In this document: in pieces, positions 1-8,698 of the stretch
How positions within the stretch are numbered: position 1 is the first letter of the stretch
Layout of the letters: each line of letters starts with the position of its first letter
Origin: an uncultured Alphaproteobacteria bacterium
Lineage (GTDB): Bacteria; Pseudomonadota; Alphaproteobacteria; Micavibrionales; CSBR16-224
Direction of reading: 5' to 3'
DNA length: 34,640 nt
NCBI GenBank assembly: GCA_937941575.1
Contig: CALDHH010000168.1
Location: 1-34,640 of the forward strand
Translations under genes and position numbers: made by a program
Notes under the pieces: model-generated
Databases searched by the model: none
What the model was told of the DNA's origin: nothing
The model's input: the letters and a program-made list of their open reading frames with translations, nothing else

Positions 1-872
1 TTAACCTTATCCATTGGCAAGCAAGTAAAGGTTTTAAGCATTTTCTCAACATCAGCATCATCTGTATTCCGCCAGAATTGATAATAATCATAACTTGGTA
101 ACATGGCATCATTTAACCATATTGCTCCTGAAACTGATTTCCCCATTTTCTTGCCATCTGATTTGGTAATTAATGGTGCAGTTAAGCCATATAATTCTTC
201 GGAATTAACCCTTCTAGTAAGCTCAATACCATTTACAATATTACCCCATTGATCTGATCCAGAGAATTGTAATTGGCAATCAAATTTATTTTTTAGCTCT
301 AAGAAATCATATCCTTGGACGATCATGTAATTGAATTCTAAAAAGCTTAATGATTGTTCTCTATCTAATCTCTGTTTAACGCTTTCCATGGATAGCATAC
401 GATTGATTGAGAAATGACGACCGTAATCGCGCAAGAATTCAATGTAATTTAAATTCTTTAGCCAATCATCATTATTTACAATTATGGCTTTGTTATTATC
501 TTTGTTAAATTCATTATCTTCTTCAAAATCAATATAACTTGAAAATGCAGTTTTGATATTATCAATATTATCTTGGATTTGTTCTCCAGTTAATAATTGT
601 CTACTTTCATCGCGTCCAGATGGATCACCAAGCTTAGTTGTGCCACCGCCCATAAGAATTATCGGTTTATTGCCTGTTTCTTGGAACCATTTTGCCATCA
701 TAATTGTGACAAGATTACCAACATGCAAGCTTTTGGCAGTAGCATCATAGCCAACATAACCGGTGATTGAACCGGAGGCTAATTTTTTATCCAATTCTTC
801 TAGATTTGTGCATTGGTATAAAAAACCACGTTCATTCATGGTTTGCAGAAATTTGGATTTAAAGTCAGTCAT
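1..872 (-). CDS. tyrS: Tyrosyl-tRNA synthetase, C-terminus truncated by window edge
   Basis: Reverse-strand reading from ATG at 872 gives [91 protein letters not shown]..., typical of TyrS. The frame is open to position 1. Confidence 0.96.
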   Translation of the reverse strand, partial: MTDFKSKFLQTMNERGFLYQCTNLEELDKKLASGSITGYVGYDATAKSLHVGNLVTIMMAKWFQETGNKPIILMGGGTTKLGDPSGRDESRQLLTGEQIQDNIDNIKTAFSSYIDFEEDNEFNKDNNKAIIVNNDDWLKNLNYIEFLRDYGRHFSINRMLSMESVKQRLDREQSLSFLEFNYMIVQGYDFLELKNKFDCQLQFSGSDQWGNIVNGIELTRRVNSEELYGLTAPLITKSDGKKMGKSVSGAIWLNDAMLPSYDYYQFWRNTDDADVEKMLKTFTCLPMDKV

Positions 873-940
873 AATTATTTTACCTTTTATATTAATCTGC
901 TATGATAGATTCTATTAACTATGATTTAAAGGCTTTTTTA

Positions 941-2065
941 ATGGAAAATAAGAAAATTTATAATGTTATTGGTTTAATGAGTGGAACTTCGATAGATGGT
1001 ATTGATGTTGCAATGATAAGAACTGATGGCGACATGTTAATTGAACCTATTGCTTCGATCTCGATGCCATATGATGATGAGTTAAAGGCAAAGATAAGAA
1101 AGTGCTTTAATCAAACAGAAGAAACTGAATTTATCAAACAAGTTGAATTTGAAATTACTATGGCGCAAAAGACTGCTGTAAATACTTTCTTGGAAGTTGC
1201 TAATATAGAAAGAGAATATGTTGATTTAATTGGCTTTCACGGTCAAACGATAACTCATATACCAGTTGAAGGCTTTACTTGGCAATTAGGTGATGGTGAA
1301 TTATTAGCATCAGAGCTTGGCATAGATGTTATACATGATTTCAGAAGTAATGACGTTCAAAACGGAGGCCAGGGAGCACCATTAATACCTCTATATCATA
1401 ATGCCCTTTCAGTTGGGGTTGAGCGACCTTTGGCATTTTTAAACCTCGGTGGAGTTGGAAATATTACCTATATTGATGATGATAATATTATTGCATTTGA
1501 TACTGGTCCAGGGAACGCTTTGATTGATGATTTAGTCCTAACAAATACAGGTAATGGATTTGATAAAAATGGAGATATTGGCTTATCTGGAACAATCAAT
1601 AATGAAATATTAGATCAATTAATGGAAAATCCATATTTTGACCTACAAGCACCAAAATCATTGGATAGAAATAACTTTATCATAGCCCATTTACTAGATG
1701 ATTTATCTTTTGAAGATAAAGTTGCCACTTTAACTGCATTTACAGTGAAATCAGTTCAGAAATCTATTGAGTTGCTTCCACAGAGCCCAGAAAATTGGCT
1801 GATTGCCGGTGGTGGTCGTCATAATAAATTAATAATGAAACTGTTAAGAGAATATTTAGGTAAAAACGTAATTGACATTGATAGTTTAGATATAAATGGC
1901 GACGCAATTGAGGCAGAAGGTTTTGCTTATTTAGCAGTTAGAAGTATAAAAAATATGCATTTGACTTTGCCGAGTACAACTGGTTGTAAGTCTCCATTAT
2001 CAGGTGGCGTTTTTAATCAAGCAGAGAAGATCTCTGACCAAAAAGCTAAAAAAATTGCAATATGA
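941..2065 (+). CDS. anmK: Anhydro-N-acetylmuramic acid kinase
   Basis: IGLMSGTSIDGIDVA, DLIGFHGQTI, NDVQNGGQGAPLIPLYH and LNLGGVGNIT motifs. ORF opens at 902 but MENKKIYNVIGLMSG (941) is the likelier start. Confidence 0.95.
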   Translation: MENKKIYNVIGLMSGTSIDGIDVAMIRTDGDMLIEPIASISMPYDDELKAKIRKCFNQTEETEFIKQVEFEITMAQKTAVNTFLEVANIEREYVDLIGFHGQTITHIPVEGFTWQLGDGELLASELGIDVIHDFRSNDVQNGGQGAPLIPLYHNALSVGVERPLAFLNLGGVGNITYIDDDNIIAFDTGPGNALIDDLVLTNTGNGFDKNGDIGLSGTINNEILDQLMENPYFDLQAPKSLDRNNFIIAHLLDDLSFEDKVATLTAFTVKSVQKSIELLPQSPENWLIAGGGRHNKLIMKLLREYLGKNVIDIDSLDINGDAIEAEGFAYLAVRSIKNMHLTLPSTTGCKSPLSGGVFNQAEKISDQKAKKIAI

Positions 2066-3048
2066 CGGAAATAATAATCCCAGATAATAAGGGTATTCTA
2101 AAAGCGGTTGAGCTCTTGAATGCCTCTGAAATAGTAGCTTTTCCAACGGAAACTGTATATGGTCTGGGAGCTGATATATATAATGACGGAGCAATTGCAA
2201 AGATATTTGCAGCTAAGCAACGCCCAGAATTCAATCCTTTAATATCACATGTATCATCAATGGAAATGGTGCAAGATATAGCAGAGATAAATCCAAAAAT
2301 GCGTGAGCTAGCAGAGATTTTTTGGCCTGGTGCCTTAACTTTTATCCTGCCAAGGAAAAAAGTTAGCAAGGTTTCAAAACTGGTAACCGCAGGGCTTGAT
2401 ACAATTGCAGTTCGAATGCCAAATCATAAAATTGCTTTGGAATTAATAAGAAGCTTTGGTAAGCCCTTGGCTGCACCAAGTGCGAATAGTTCAGGAAAAT
2501 TAAGCCCAACTAGTCCAGCCCATGTAATGAAAAGCTTAAAAGATAAAATACCGTTAATCTTAGCTGGTGGAAGATCTATGATAGGACTTGAATCCACCGT
2601 AATTGATCTGACAGGAAATACACCTGTAATTGTAAGATTTGGTGGGATAAGTATTGAGCAAATTGAAGGCGTGATTGGTAAAGTAGAAATATCAACAGGT
2701 ATTAAAGATGGTGAGAATCCCAAATCTCCAGGGCAGATATTAAAACATTATTCTCCGAATATAAAGGTAAGGTTAAATGCTGTAGATATTGAAAAAGGAG
2801 AGGGCTTACTAGCCTTTGGGTCAACCAAGTTTATCGGAATTAAAACTGGTGGTTTTGCCCAAGATCTGCCAGAGACATCATTTCAAAATCTAAGTAAAAC
2901 TGGAGATATGGTTGAAGCTGCGAGCAATCTATTTGATATGCTCCATAAATTAGATAATAAAAACAACCAATCAATCGCAGTCATGAATATCCCTAATATA
3001 GGTATAGGTATGGCAATAAATGACCGCTTACAAAGATCGGCAGCTTAA
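2062..3048 (+). CDS. tsaC: L-threonylcarbamoyladenylate synthase (Sua5/YciO/YrdC family with Sua5 C-terminal domain)
   Basis: AFPTETVYGLGADIYN, FNPLISHVSS, FWPGALTFIL, RMPNHKIALELI, PLAAPSANSSGKLSPT; 328 aa length with C-terminal Sua5-type extension. Overlaps the anmK stop by 4 nt (ATGA). Confidence 0.94.
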   Translation: MTEIIIPDNKGILKAVELLNASEIVAFPTETVYGLGADIYNDGAIAKIFAAKQRPEFNPLISHVSSMEMVQDIAEINPKMRELAEIFWPGALTFILPRKKVSKVSKLVTAGLDTIAVRMPNHKIALELIRSFGKPLAAPSANSSGKLSPTSPAHVMKSLKDKIPLILAGGRSMIGLESTVIDLTGNTPVIVRFGGISIEQIEGVIGKVEISTGIKDGENPKSPGQILKHYSPNIKVRLNAVDIEKGEGLLAFGSTKFIGIKTGGFAQDLPETSFQNLSKTGDMVEAASNLFDMLHKLDNKNNQSIAVMNIPNIGIGMAINDRLQRSAA

Positions 3049-3052
3049 ATAC

Positions 3053-3077
3053 TACTCATTTTATAATGTGATGAGTA
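3053..3077 (+). terminator. Hairpin downstream of sua5/tsaC
   Basis: TACTCAT (3053-3059) pairs with ATGAGTA (3071-3077) just after the stop; no strong T tract. Confidence 0.35.
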
Positions 3078-3218
3078 TGGCTCTATTATATTAAGGAATT
3101 GTTAATTGTTTTAATGAAGAATGTAGGCTAGGGTTGTATTCACATGTGTTTTGCCCTTAAGGAATTATATAGGGCTTCACTAAGTAATATGAGTTGAGTT
3201 TTTTGATTAAAAGTGTTT

Positions 3219-3260
3219 AACCATATAACAATTATTTTATGTTATGATCACTATATGGTT
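3219..3260 (+). promoter_or_regulatory. Nested inverted repeat in the leader of the pilin array
   Basis: AACCATATA (3219-3227) / TATATGGTT (3252-3260), with an inner ATAACA (3225-3230) / TGTTAT (3240-3245). Lies upstream of the likely ATG at 3282. Confidence 0.35.
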
Positions 3261-3281
3261 ATTTTAAAGGTTGGGTTTTAT

Positions 3282-4037
3282 ATGCAAGACTATAATAATA
3301 AAGGTTTCACATTAGTAGAATTGGCAATAGTTATAACAATTATTGGAATGCTGATCGGCGGAGTTTTAAAAGGCGAAGAGATGATTAGAAATGCTGAAAT
3401 ATCTTCAACTGTTGCTGATATGAAAGCATTACAGGGAGCTATAAATAATTATAGATTTAAATATGATGCTCTTGCCGGTGACATGGATCATGCAACGACT
3501 TCTTTAGCCAATTGTGATGCAAGTACTAATTGTACAGATGGAGATGGAAACAGCCTTTTAAACTATGGGAACTCTTACGGAGAAGGTATGACAGGTACTC
3601 CGACCTCAACAAGTTCAACAAGAGAAAAATGGCTTTTTTGGAAGCATCTGGCTTTATCTGGGATAATAAAAGGTATAGATATATCTGATAATGGTACAGA
3701 AAGAGGTCTTTTAAAAAATGATATTGGGGGCTATTTCCATGTTGGTCATGCTCGTGGAACTTCCAATTGTGGTATAGGAACTAACATGAAAAAGGGGTTA
3801 TGGCTTACATTATCATCGGAGCCAGGTGCTGGATGTACAAGTACTACAGGGGTTTTTGAAGTAAAAAAGATAGCCAGTATAGATAAAAAAATTGACGATG
3901 GTATGCCAAATTCAGGTGGATTTAGAGCTGGTCAAGATTCTAGTCTTGCAAATTGCGTAACGACCTTTAGTGGTCAAACTATTTATAATAGAGCAGATGA
4001 AACTAGCTCTTGTACGGGCCTATTTTGGCTAGAATGA
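3282..4037 (+). CDS. Type IV prepilin/pseudopilin-like protein, array copy 1
   Basis: MQDYNNKG^FTLVELAIVITIIGMLIGG class III signal; AGDMDHATT, NCDASTNCTDGDGN, WLFWKHL, NCGIG, DDGMPNSGGFRAG. ORF track opens at GTG 3213, but ATG 3282 gives a normal short prepilin leader and has AAAGG upstream. Confidence 0.9.
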   Translation: MQDYNNKGFTLVELAIVITIIGMLIGGVLKGEEMIRNAEISSTVADMKALQGAINNYRFKYDALAGDMDHATTSLANCDASTNCTDGDGNSLLNYGNSYGEGMTGTPTSTSSTREKWLFWKHLALSGIIKGIDISDNGTERGLLKNDIGGYFHVGHARGTSNCGIGTNMKKGLWLTLSSEPGAGCTSTTGVFEVKKIASIDKKIDDGMPNSGGFRAGQDSSLANCVTTFSGQTIYNRADETSSCTGLFWLE

Positions 4038-4054
4038 TTTTGGAGAATTCTATT

Positions 4055-4801
4055 TTGTTGAATGAAAATAAAAATAAAGGTTTTACATTGGTTGAGATAG
4101 CAATAGTTATAACAATTATTGCTATGCTGATTGGCGGAATTCTAAAAGGTTCAGCGATGATTATAAATGCTCAAATAACCGCAAGCATAACGTCGATAAA
4201 AGGCGTGCAAGCTGCAAATAAGCAATTTAGACAACAATATGGTTATCTAGCTGGCGATGTCTCAAATGCCGAAACTACCATAGCTAATTGTAATGCTTCA
4301 ACAAACTGTACGAATGGTGATGGTAATAATAGGCTAGATGCGGTTAATTCTTATAGCAGTGTTTACACGGGTGGACCAACATCATCGGGTAGTGAAAGAG
4401 AAAGATGGTTGTTTTGGAAGCATTTGGCTTTATCTAATCATATTTCAGGAATTGATATCTCTGATAATGGAACTCTTTTGGGGTTACCTAGTATTGATAT
4501 TGGCGGAGTTCTGACCATTGGTCAATCCAATGGAACTACTAGTTGTGGTATAGGTGGTGACTTTAGAAGAGGTCTATGGGTATCAATGGTGATTAATGCA
4601 ACAAGTAACTGTACATCAACGAATGCTTTTGAATCTGCACAAATTTCAGCAATAGATAGAAAAATGGATGACGGTATGCCTGATACTGGAACGGTAAGGG
4701 CCGGTAGTTCGGGAAATTGTACTACTACAGTTGGTGGCAAAGAGTTATATAGTGAAAGTGATAAGTTAAGCGCTTGTAATGGTTTATATTATATAGAATA
4801 A
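4055..4801 (+). CDS. Type IV prepilin/pseudopilin-like protein, array copy 2
   Basis: NKG^FTLVEIAIVITIIAMLIGG, NCNASTNCTNGDGN, WLFWKHL, CGIGGDFRRGLW, DDGMPDTGTVRAG. TTG 4055 (leader MLNENKNKG) has GGAG at 4042-4045; the alternative ATG at 4034 overlaps the preceding stop. Confidence 0.88.
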   Translation: MLNENKNKGFTLVEIAIVITIIAMLIGGILKGSAMIINAQITASITSIKGVQAANKQFRQQYGYLAGDVSNAETTIANCNASTNCTNGDGNNRLDAVNSYSSVYTGGPTSSGSERERWLFWKHLALSNHISGIDISDNGTLLGLPSIDIGGVLTIGQSNGTTSCGIGGDFRRGLWVSMVINATSNCTSTNAFESAQISAIDRKMDDGMPDTGTVRAGSSGNCTTTVGGKELYSESDKLSACNGLYYIE

Positions 4802-4819
4802 TTTTAAAGAGGTTTTAAG

Positions 4820-5575
4820 ATGTTAAATTTTAATGATAAAGGTTTTACCTTAGTTGAACTATCCATAGTTATAACCATTATAGGATTATTAATTGCAGGC
4901 ACTTTACAAGGTGCTAAGATGATAGAGAACGCAAAAATAACATCAACTATCGCAAATATGAAAGCAACTCAAGCCTCAATGGAAGGTTTTAGAGGGGCTT
5001 ATAGATCACTACCTGGTGATATGAGTAAGGCGACTAGCAAGATAGCTGGTTGTGATGCGTCTAATTTTTGTACAAATGGAAATGGAAATAACACAATCCA
5101 TGAATCGGAATCTTTTAGATATACAATGACTACTGATGGTCCTTTATCATCTAGTACTAGAGGAGAAAAATGGCTTTTCTGGAAACATTTAGGCTTGGCT
5201 GGTTTTATATCTAGTGTAAATGTTGGTGATAATGGAACTACTAAAGGGGTTCCTTCTGCGGGTATAGGTGGCATAATGACTGTTGGGTATTCCCCAGGTA
5301 CAGGTAATTGTGGTATTGGTGGTAATTTTAAAAGAGGTTTATGGTTGGGATTAATGTTAAGTCCAGATGCTAGCTGTCAATCTGCCGATGCTTATACAGC
5401 TTCCCAAATTGAGAAAATAGATAGAAAGCTTGATGATGGTAGGCCAGATACTGGTGGTGTGAGAGCAGGTGAGGATTCTGGAATTGCTAGCTGTACTATG
5501 AGTGTTGGTTCGGAATTAATGTATAATTTAAGTGTAGAGACCGGAATGTGTGGCGTCTCTTTCTTCTTGAAATAG
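4820..5575 (+). CDS. Type IV prepilin/pseudopilin-like protein, array copy 3
   Basis: MLNFNDKG^FTLVELSIVITIIGLLIAG, PGDMSKATS, GCDASNFCTNGNGN, WLFWKHL, NCGIGGNFKRGLWL, DDGRPDTGGVRAG. Confidence 0.92.
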   Translation: MLNFNDKGFTLVELSIVITIIGLLIAGTLQGAKMIENAKITSTIANMKATQASMEGFRGAYRSLPGDMSKATSKIAGCDASNFCTNGNGNNTIHESESFRYTMTTDGPLSSSTRGEKWLFWKHLGLAGFISSVNVGDNGTTKGVPSAGIGGIMTVGYSPGTGNCGIGGNFKRGLWLGLMLSPDASCQSADAYTASQIEKIDRKLDDGRPDTGGVRAGEDSGIASCTMSVGSELMYNLSVETGMCGVSFFLK

Positions 5576-5606
5576 ATTATAAATTTGGAAGGTATGTGAA
5601 TTTAGG

Positions 5607-6362
5607 ATGGATAATTTAAAAAATAAAGGTTTCACATTGGTTGAGATGGCAATTGTTCTCTCAATAATTGCGTTGCTAATCGGCGGAACATTAAAAGGTG
5701 CGGAGATGGTTCAAAATGCATCTATCACTTCAACTATTGCAAGTTTAAATGGCTCGCAAGTTGCTTTTAATAAATTTATTGAGATTTATAGAGCATATCC
5801 CGGTGACATGTCTAGTGCAACTACCAAAGTAAAGGGTTGCAATGCGGCTAATTTTTGCGCTGATGGAAATGGTGACAAAACAATCCATAATGGGAATTCT
5901 TTTTCTTATGCAATGGATGGTGCTGGTCCTACAACTACAAATACTAGTGCTGAAATGTGGTTATTCTGGAAGCATTTGGCATTATCAGAGATAATTGTTG
6001 GTGTTGATGCTAGTGATAATGGGACTGAAGATGGAGTTCCTGTTGCTGAGATAGGTGGAGTTTTGCTAGCTGGAACTTCTACTGGTGGAACGAATTGTGG
6101 AACGGGACCTAACTTTAAGTTGGGTGTATGGATAGCCGTTGTGACTAGTCGAGTTGAGCCTTGCTGGTCTTCTAATACATTTGCCGCTAAACCAATCTCT
6201 ATTATTGATAGAAAGATAGATGATGGTATGCCGAATTCAGGTGGATTTAGGGCTGGTGGTACAACTCCTAATGCATCATGTATTGTAACATTTAATTCAC
6301 AAGATATTTATAATCTTGCCGATGAGTCAGCTGTATGTAGTGGTTCATTTTTTGTAAGATAG
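5607..6362 (+). CDS. Type IV prepilin/pseudopilin-like protein, array copy 4
   Basis: MDNLKNKG^FTLVEMAIVLSIIALLIGG, PGDMSSATT, GCNAANFCADGNGD, WLFWKHL, DDGMPNSGGFRAG. Confidence 0.92.
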   Translation: MDNLKNKGFTLVEMAIVLSIIALLIGGTLKGAEMVQNASITSTIASLNGSQVAFNKFIEIYRAYPGDMSSATTKVKGCNAANFCADGNGDKTIHNGNSFSYAMDGAGPTTTNTSAEMWLFWKHLALSEIIVGVDASDNGTEDGVPVAEIGGVLLAGTSTGGTNCGTGPNFKLGVWIAVVTSRVEPCWSSNTFAAKPISIIDRKIDDGMPNSGGFRAGGTTPNASCIVTFNSQDIYNLADESAVCSGSFFVR

Positions 6363-6392
6363 TTTGAAAGTTAATAGAGAGGCAATTATATT

Positions 6393-7148
6393 ATGGTTCG
6401 TAGTCAAGAGAACGGATTCACCTTAGTTGAAATAGCGGTGGTAATAACAATCGTTGCTATCATCATTGGGGCAGTTATTAAGGGAGATGAAATGCTGCAA
6501 AATGCCGGTATTGCATCGACTATAGTAAAAATGAAATCCACTCAGGTGGCTATGGCTAATTTTAAATCTCAATTCAAATCCATACCTGGTGATACAAAAT
6601 ATGCAACTACTAAGATACCAAATTGCGATATAGATACGCTTTGTAAAGATGGTAATGGTGATAATGTTCTGTACAGTAACTTTTCTTACAGAAATCTTAT
6701 GACACCGGATGGCCCAGGGGCGACCAACGGTCGTGAAGAGAGATGGCTTTTTTGGAAACATTTAGTATTAGCTGGAATGATTGAGGGTATTGATGCTTCT
6801 GATGATGGATCAGAGGAAGGTATACCAACGGCTGATGTCGGTGGATTTTTAGTTGCAGGAACATCGGGTGGTACAGATAATTGTCAATTAGGACCAAATT
6901 GGAGAGCCGGTACTTGGCTTGTCCTAGTTCCTGGTAAAGACTATTCTTGTGTATCAGAAGTTGGATTGCCAGTGACACCACTTGCAAAAATTGATAGAAA
7001 GATGGATGATGGTCAACCGAATTCGGGTATTATAAGAGCCGGTCATCACCAAACAGTTGGTGATTGTGTTAGAACAGTTAGTGGAGTAGATTCTTATAAT
7101 GAAATGGATAGCTCTAGTTCTTGTAGCATAGGCTATTTTGTTAAATAA
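6393..7148 (+). CDS. Type IV prepilin/pseudopilin-like protein, array copy 5
   Basis: MVRSQENG^FTLVEIAVVITIVAIIIG, PGDTKYATT, NCDIDTLCKDGNGD, WLFWKHL, DDGQPNSGIIRAG. Confidence 0.92.
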   Translation: MVRSQENGFTLVEIAVVITIVAIIIGAVIKGDEMLQNAGIASTIVKMKSTQVAMANFKSQFKSIPGDTKYATTKIPNCDIDTLCKDGNGDNVLYSNFSYRNLMTPDGPGATNGREERWLFWKHLVLAGMIEGIDASDDGSEEGIPTADVGGFLVAGTSGGTDNCQLGPNWRAGTWLVLVPGKDYSCVSEVGLPVTPLAKIDRKMDDGQPNSGIIRAGHHQTVGDCVRTVSGVDSYNEMDSSSSCSIGYFVK

Positions 7149-7162
7149 ATTTGGAGTATTAA

Positions 7163-7918
7163 ATGCTTAAAAGTAAAAGAGGTTATACTTTAGTAGAAGT
7201 AGCGATTACGATATCGATAATTGGTATATTGATTGCTATTGTATTAAAGGGGGCTGAATTATTAGAAAATTCTGCCATAACTACGACTATTTCTAATATA
7301 CAGAGTTTTCAGGCGGCTACTAAAACTTTTAAAAGTCAGTACAAAACCTTACCTGGAGATTCATCCAAAGCAACTATAAGATTACCAGGTTGTAATGCTG
7401 CTAATAATTGTATAGATGGCGATGGTAACGGGGTTATTTATGCAAGTGGTAATGCTTATAGAGTTACATTAACTGGTGGACCTACTGATACTGCTAATGA
7501 AGGTAATGAAAGATGGTTATTCTGGAAACATTTAATTCTAGCTGGTTATATAACAGGATTTGACCCTGCTGATAATGGAACAGAAGACGGTCTTCCTTAT
7601 GCAGATATTGGTGGTGTTTTTAGTGTCGGTTCATCTAATGGTAGGGCAAATTGTGGAATTGGTGGTAATTTTGATACTGGCTTATGGCTGGCGATTACCA
7701 AAGCACCAAGTAGAGATTGTAGAGCGCAAGATGCATTGCCAGTTAAACCTGTAATGATTATAGATATAAAGATGGATGATGGAGCGCCAAATTCTGGAGT
7801 AGTTAGAGCTGGTGATTATACCGCGCCTACCGATTGCGTTGCTACTTCTGGGTCAGAGGTCTATTATGATGGTGCTTCTGATACTGCATCTTGTAGTTTA
7901 TTATATTTGCTTAAATAG
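7163..7918 (+). CDS. Type IV prepilin/pseudopilin-like protein, array copy 6
   Basis: MLKSKRG^YTLVEVAITISIIGILIA, PGDSSKATI, GCNAANNCIDGDGN, WLFWKHL, NCGIGGNFDTGLWL, DDGAPNSGVVRAG. Confidence 0.92.
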   Translation: MLKSKRGYTLVEVAITISIIGILIAIVLKGAELLENSAITTTISNIQSFQAATKTFKSQYKTLPGDSSKATIRLPGCNAANNCIDGDGNGVIYASGNAYRVTLTGGPTDTANEGNERWLFWKHLILAGYITGFDPADNGTEDGLPYADIGGVFSVGSSNGRANCGIGGNFDTGLWLAITKAPSRDCRAQDALPVKPVMIIDIKMDDGAPNSGVVRAGDYTAPTDCVATSGSEVYYDGASDTASCSLLYLLK

Positions 7919-7945
7919 TATTTTGTCTAATTAAAGGAGTTACTT

Positions 7946-8695
7946 ATGGATTTTAAGAAAGAAAAAGGCTTCTCTTTAGTTGAGATGGCAGTAGTTCTAA
8001 CCATTGTTGGGGTTGTAATTGCTGGGGTATTATCTATTGGTGAGATGATCTCAAATGCAGAAGTTACTCAAAGCATATCTAGCTTAGAGAATTATAAATC
8101 AGCAACAGCCTCTTTTAGAACAAAATATAAATCATTACCTGGTGATATGATAGATGCCACTACTAGAGTTAATAATTGTGATGGCGGTAATAATTGTGAA
8201 GATGGTGATGGTAATAGTATTATTGGAGATAATAATGCTTTTAGAACAACTTTGTCAGGTGGGCCAACGGATGCAAATGATATAAAAGAAAGATGGCTTT
8301 TCTGGAAACATCTTGCAATGAATGATATGATTGAAGATATTAGTATATCAGATGATGGTACAGAAGAAGGAACTCCATTTTTAGCCATTGGTGCAGTTAT
8401 AGCTATTGGTAGTTCTGGTGGAGCTAACTCAAATTGTGGAATTGGTAGTAACTTCCCGGCCGGTATCTGGGCTGTTGCCGTTCCAAACTTAACTAGAAGC
8501 TGTACTAATAACCAAGCGATGCCAAAGGGACCTATTAAAAAGATAGACCTTAAAATAGATGATGGAATGCCAAATGAAGGTAATGTAAGAGCAGGTGGTT
8601 CTGGTGCAAATTGTACATCAACATCAGGTGGTAGAGAAGTTTACAATGTTGCTGAAGATGGATCTTGTAGCATGGCTTATAGAATCAGAAAATAA
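7946..8695 (+). CDS. Type IV prepilin/pseudopilin-like protein, array copy 7
   Basis: MDFKKEKG^FSLVEMAVVLTIVGVVIAG, PGDMIDATT, NCDGGNNCEDGDGN, WLFWKHL, NCGIGSNFPAGIW, DDGMPNEGNVRAG. Confidence 0.92.
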   Translation: MDFKKEKGFSLVEMAVVLTIVGVVIAGVLSIGEMISNAEVTQSISSLENYKSATASFRTKYKSLPGDMIDATTRVNNCDGGNNCEDGDGNSIIGDNNAFRTTLSGGPTDANDIKERWLFWKHLAMNDMIEDISISDDGTEEGTPFLAIGAVIAIGSSGGANSNCGIGSNFPAGIWAVAVPNLTRSCTNNQAMPKGPIKKIDLKIDDGMPNEGNVRAGGSGANCTSTSGGREVYNVAEDGSCSMAYRIRK

Positions 8696-8698
8696 TTC

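Noticed and set aside
2046-2369. Antisense ORFs in sua5/tsaC (also 2000-2200 and 2424-2723)
   Set aside because: Overlap a well-supported CDS and show no recognisable motifs.
7560-7754. Alternate-frame 64-aa ORF inside pilin copy 6, and similar small ORFs opposite other pilins
   Set aside because: Entirely contained in pilin genes; by-product of repetitive Gly/Asp/Asn codons.
3282-8695. CRISPR-like or long direct-repeat interpretation of the regularly spaced array
   Set aside because: Periodicity of ~770-790 bp reflects full-length paralogous genes, not short repeats with spacers.
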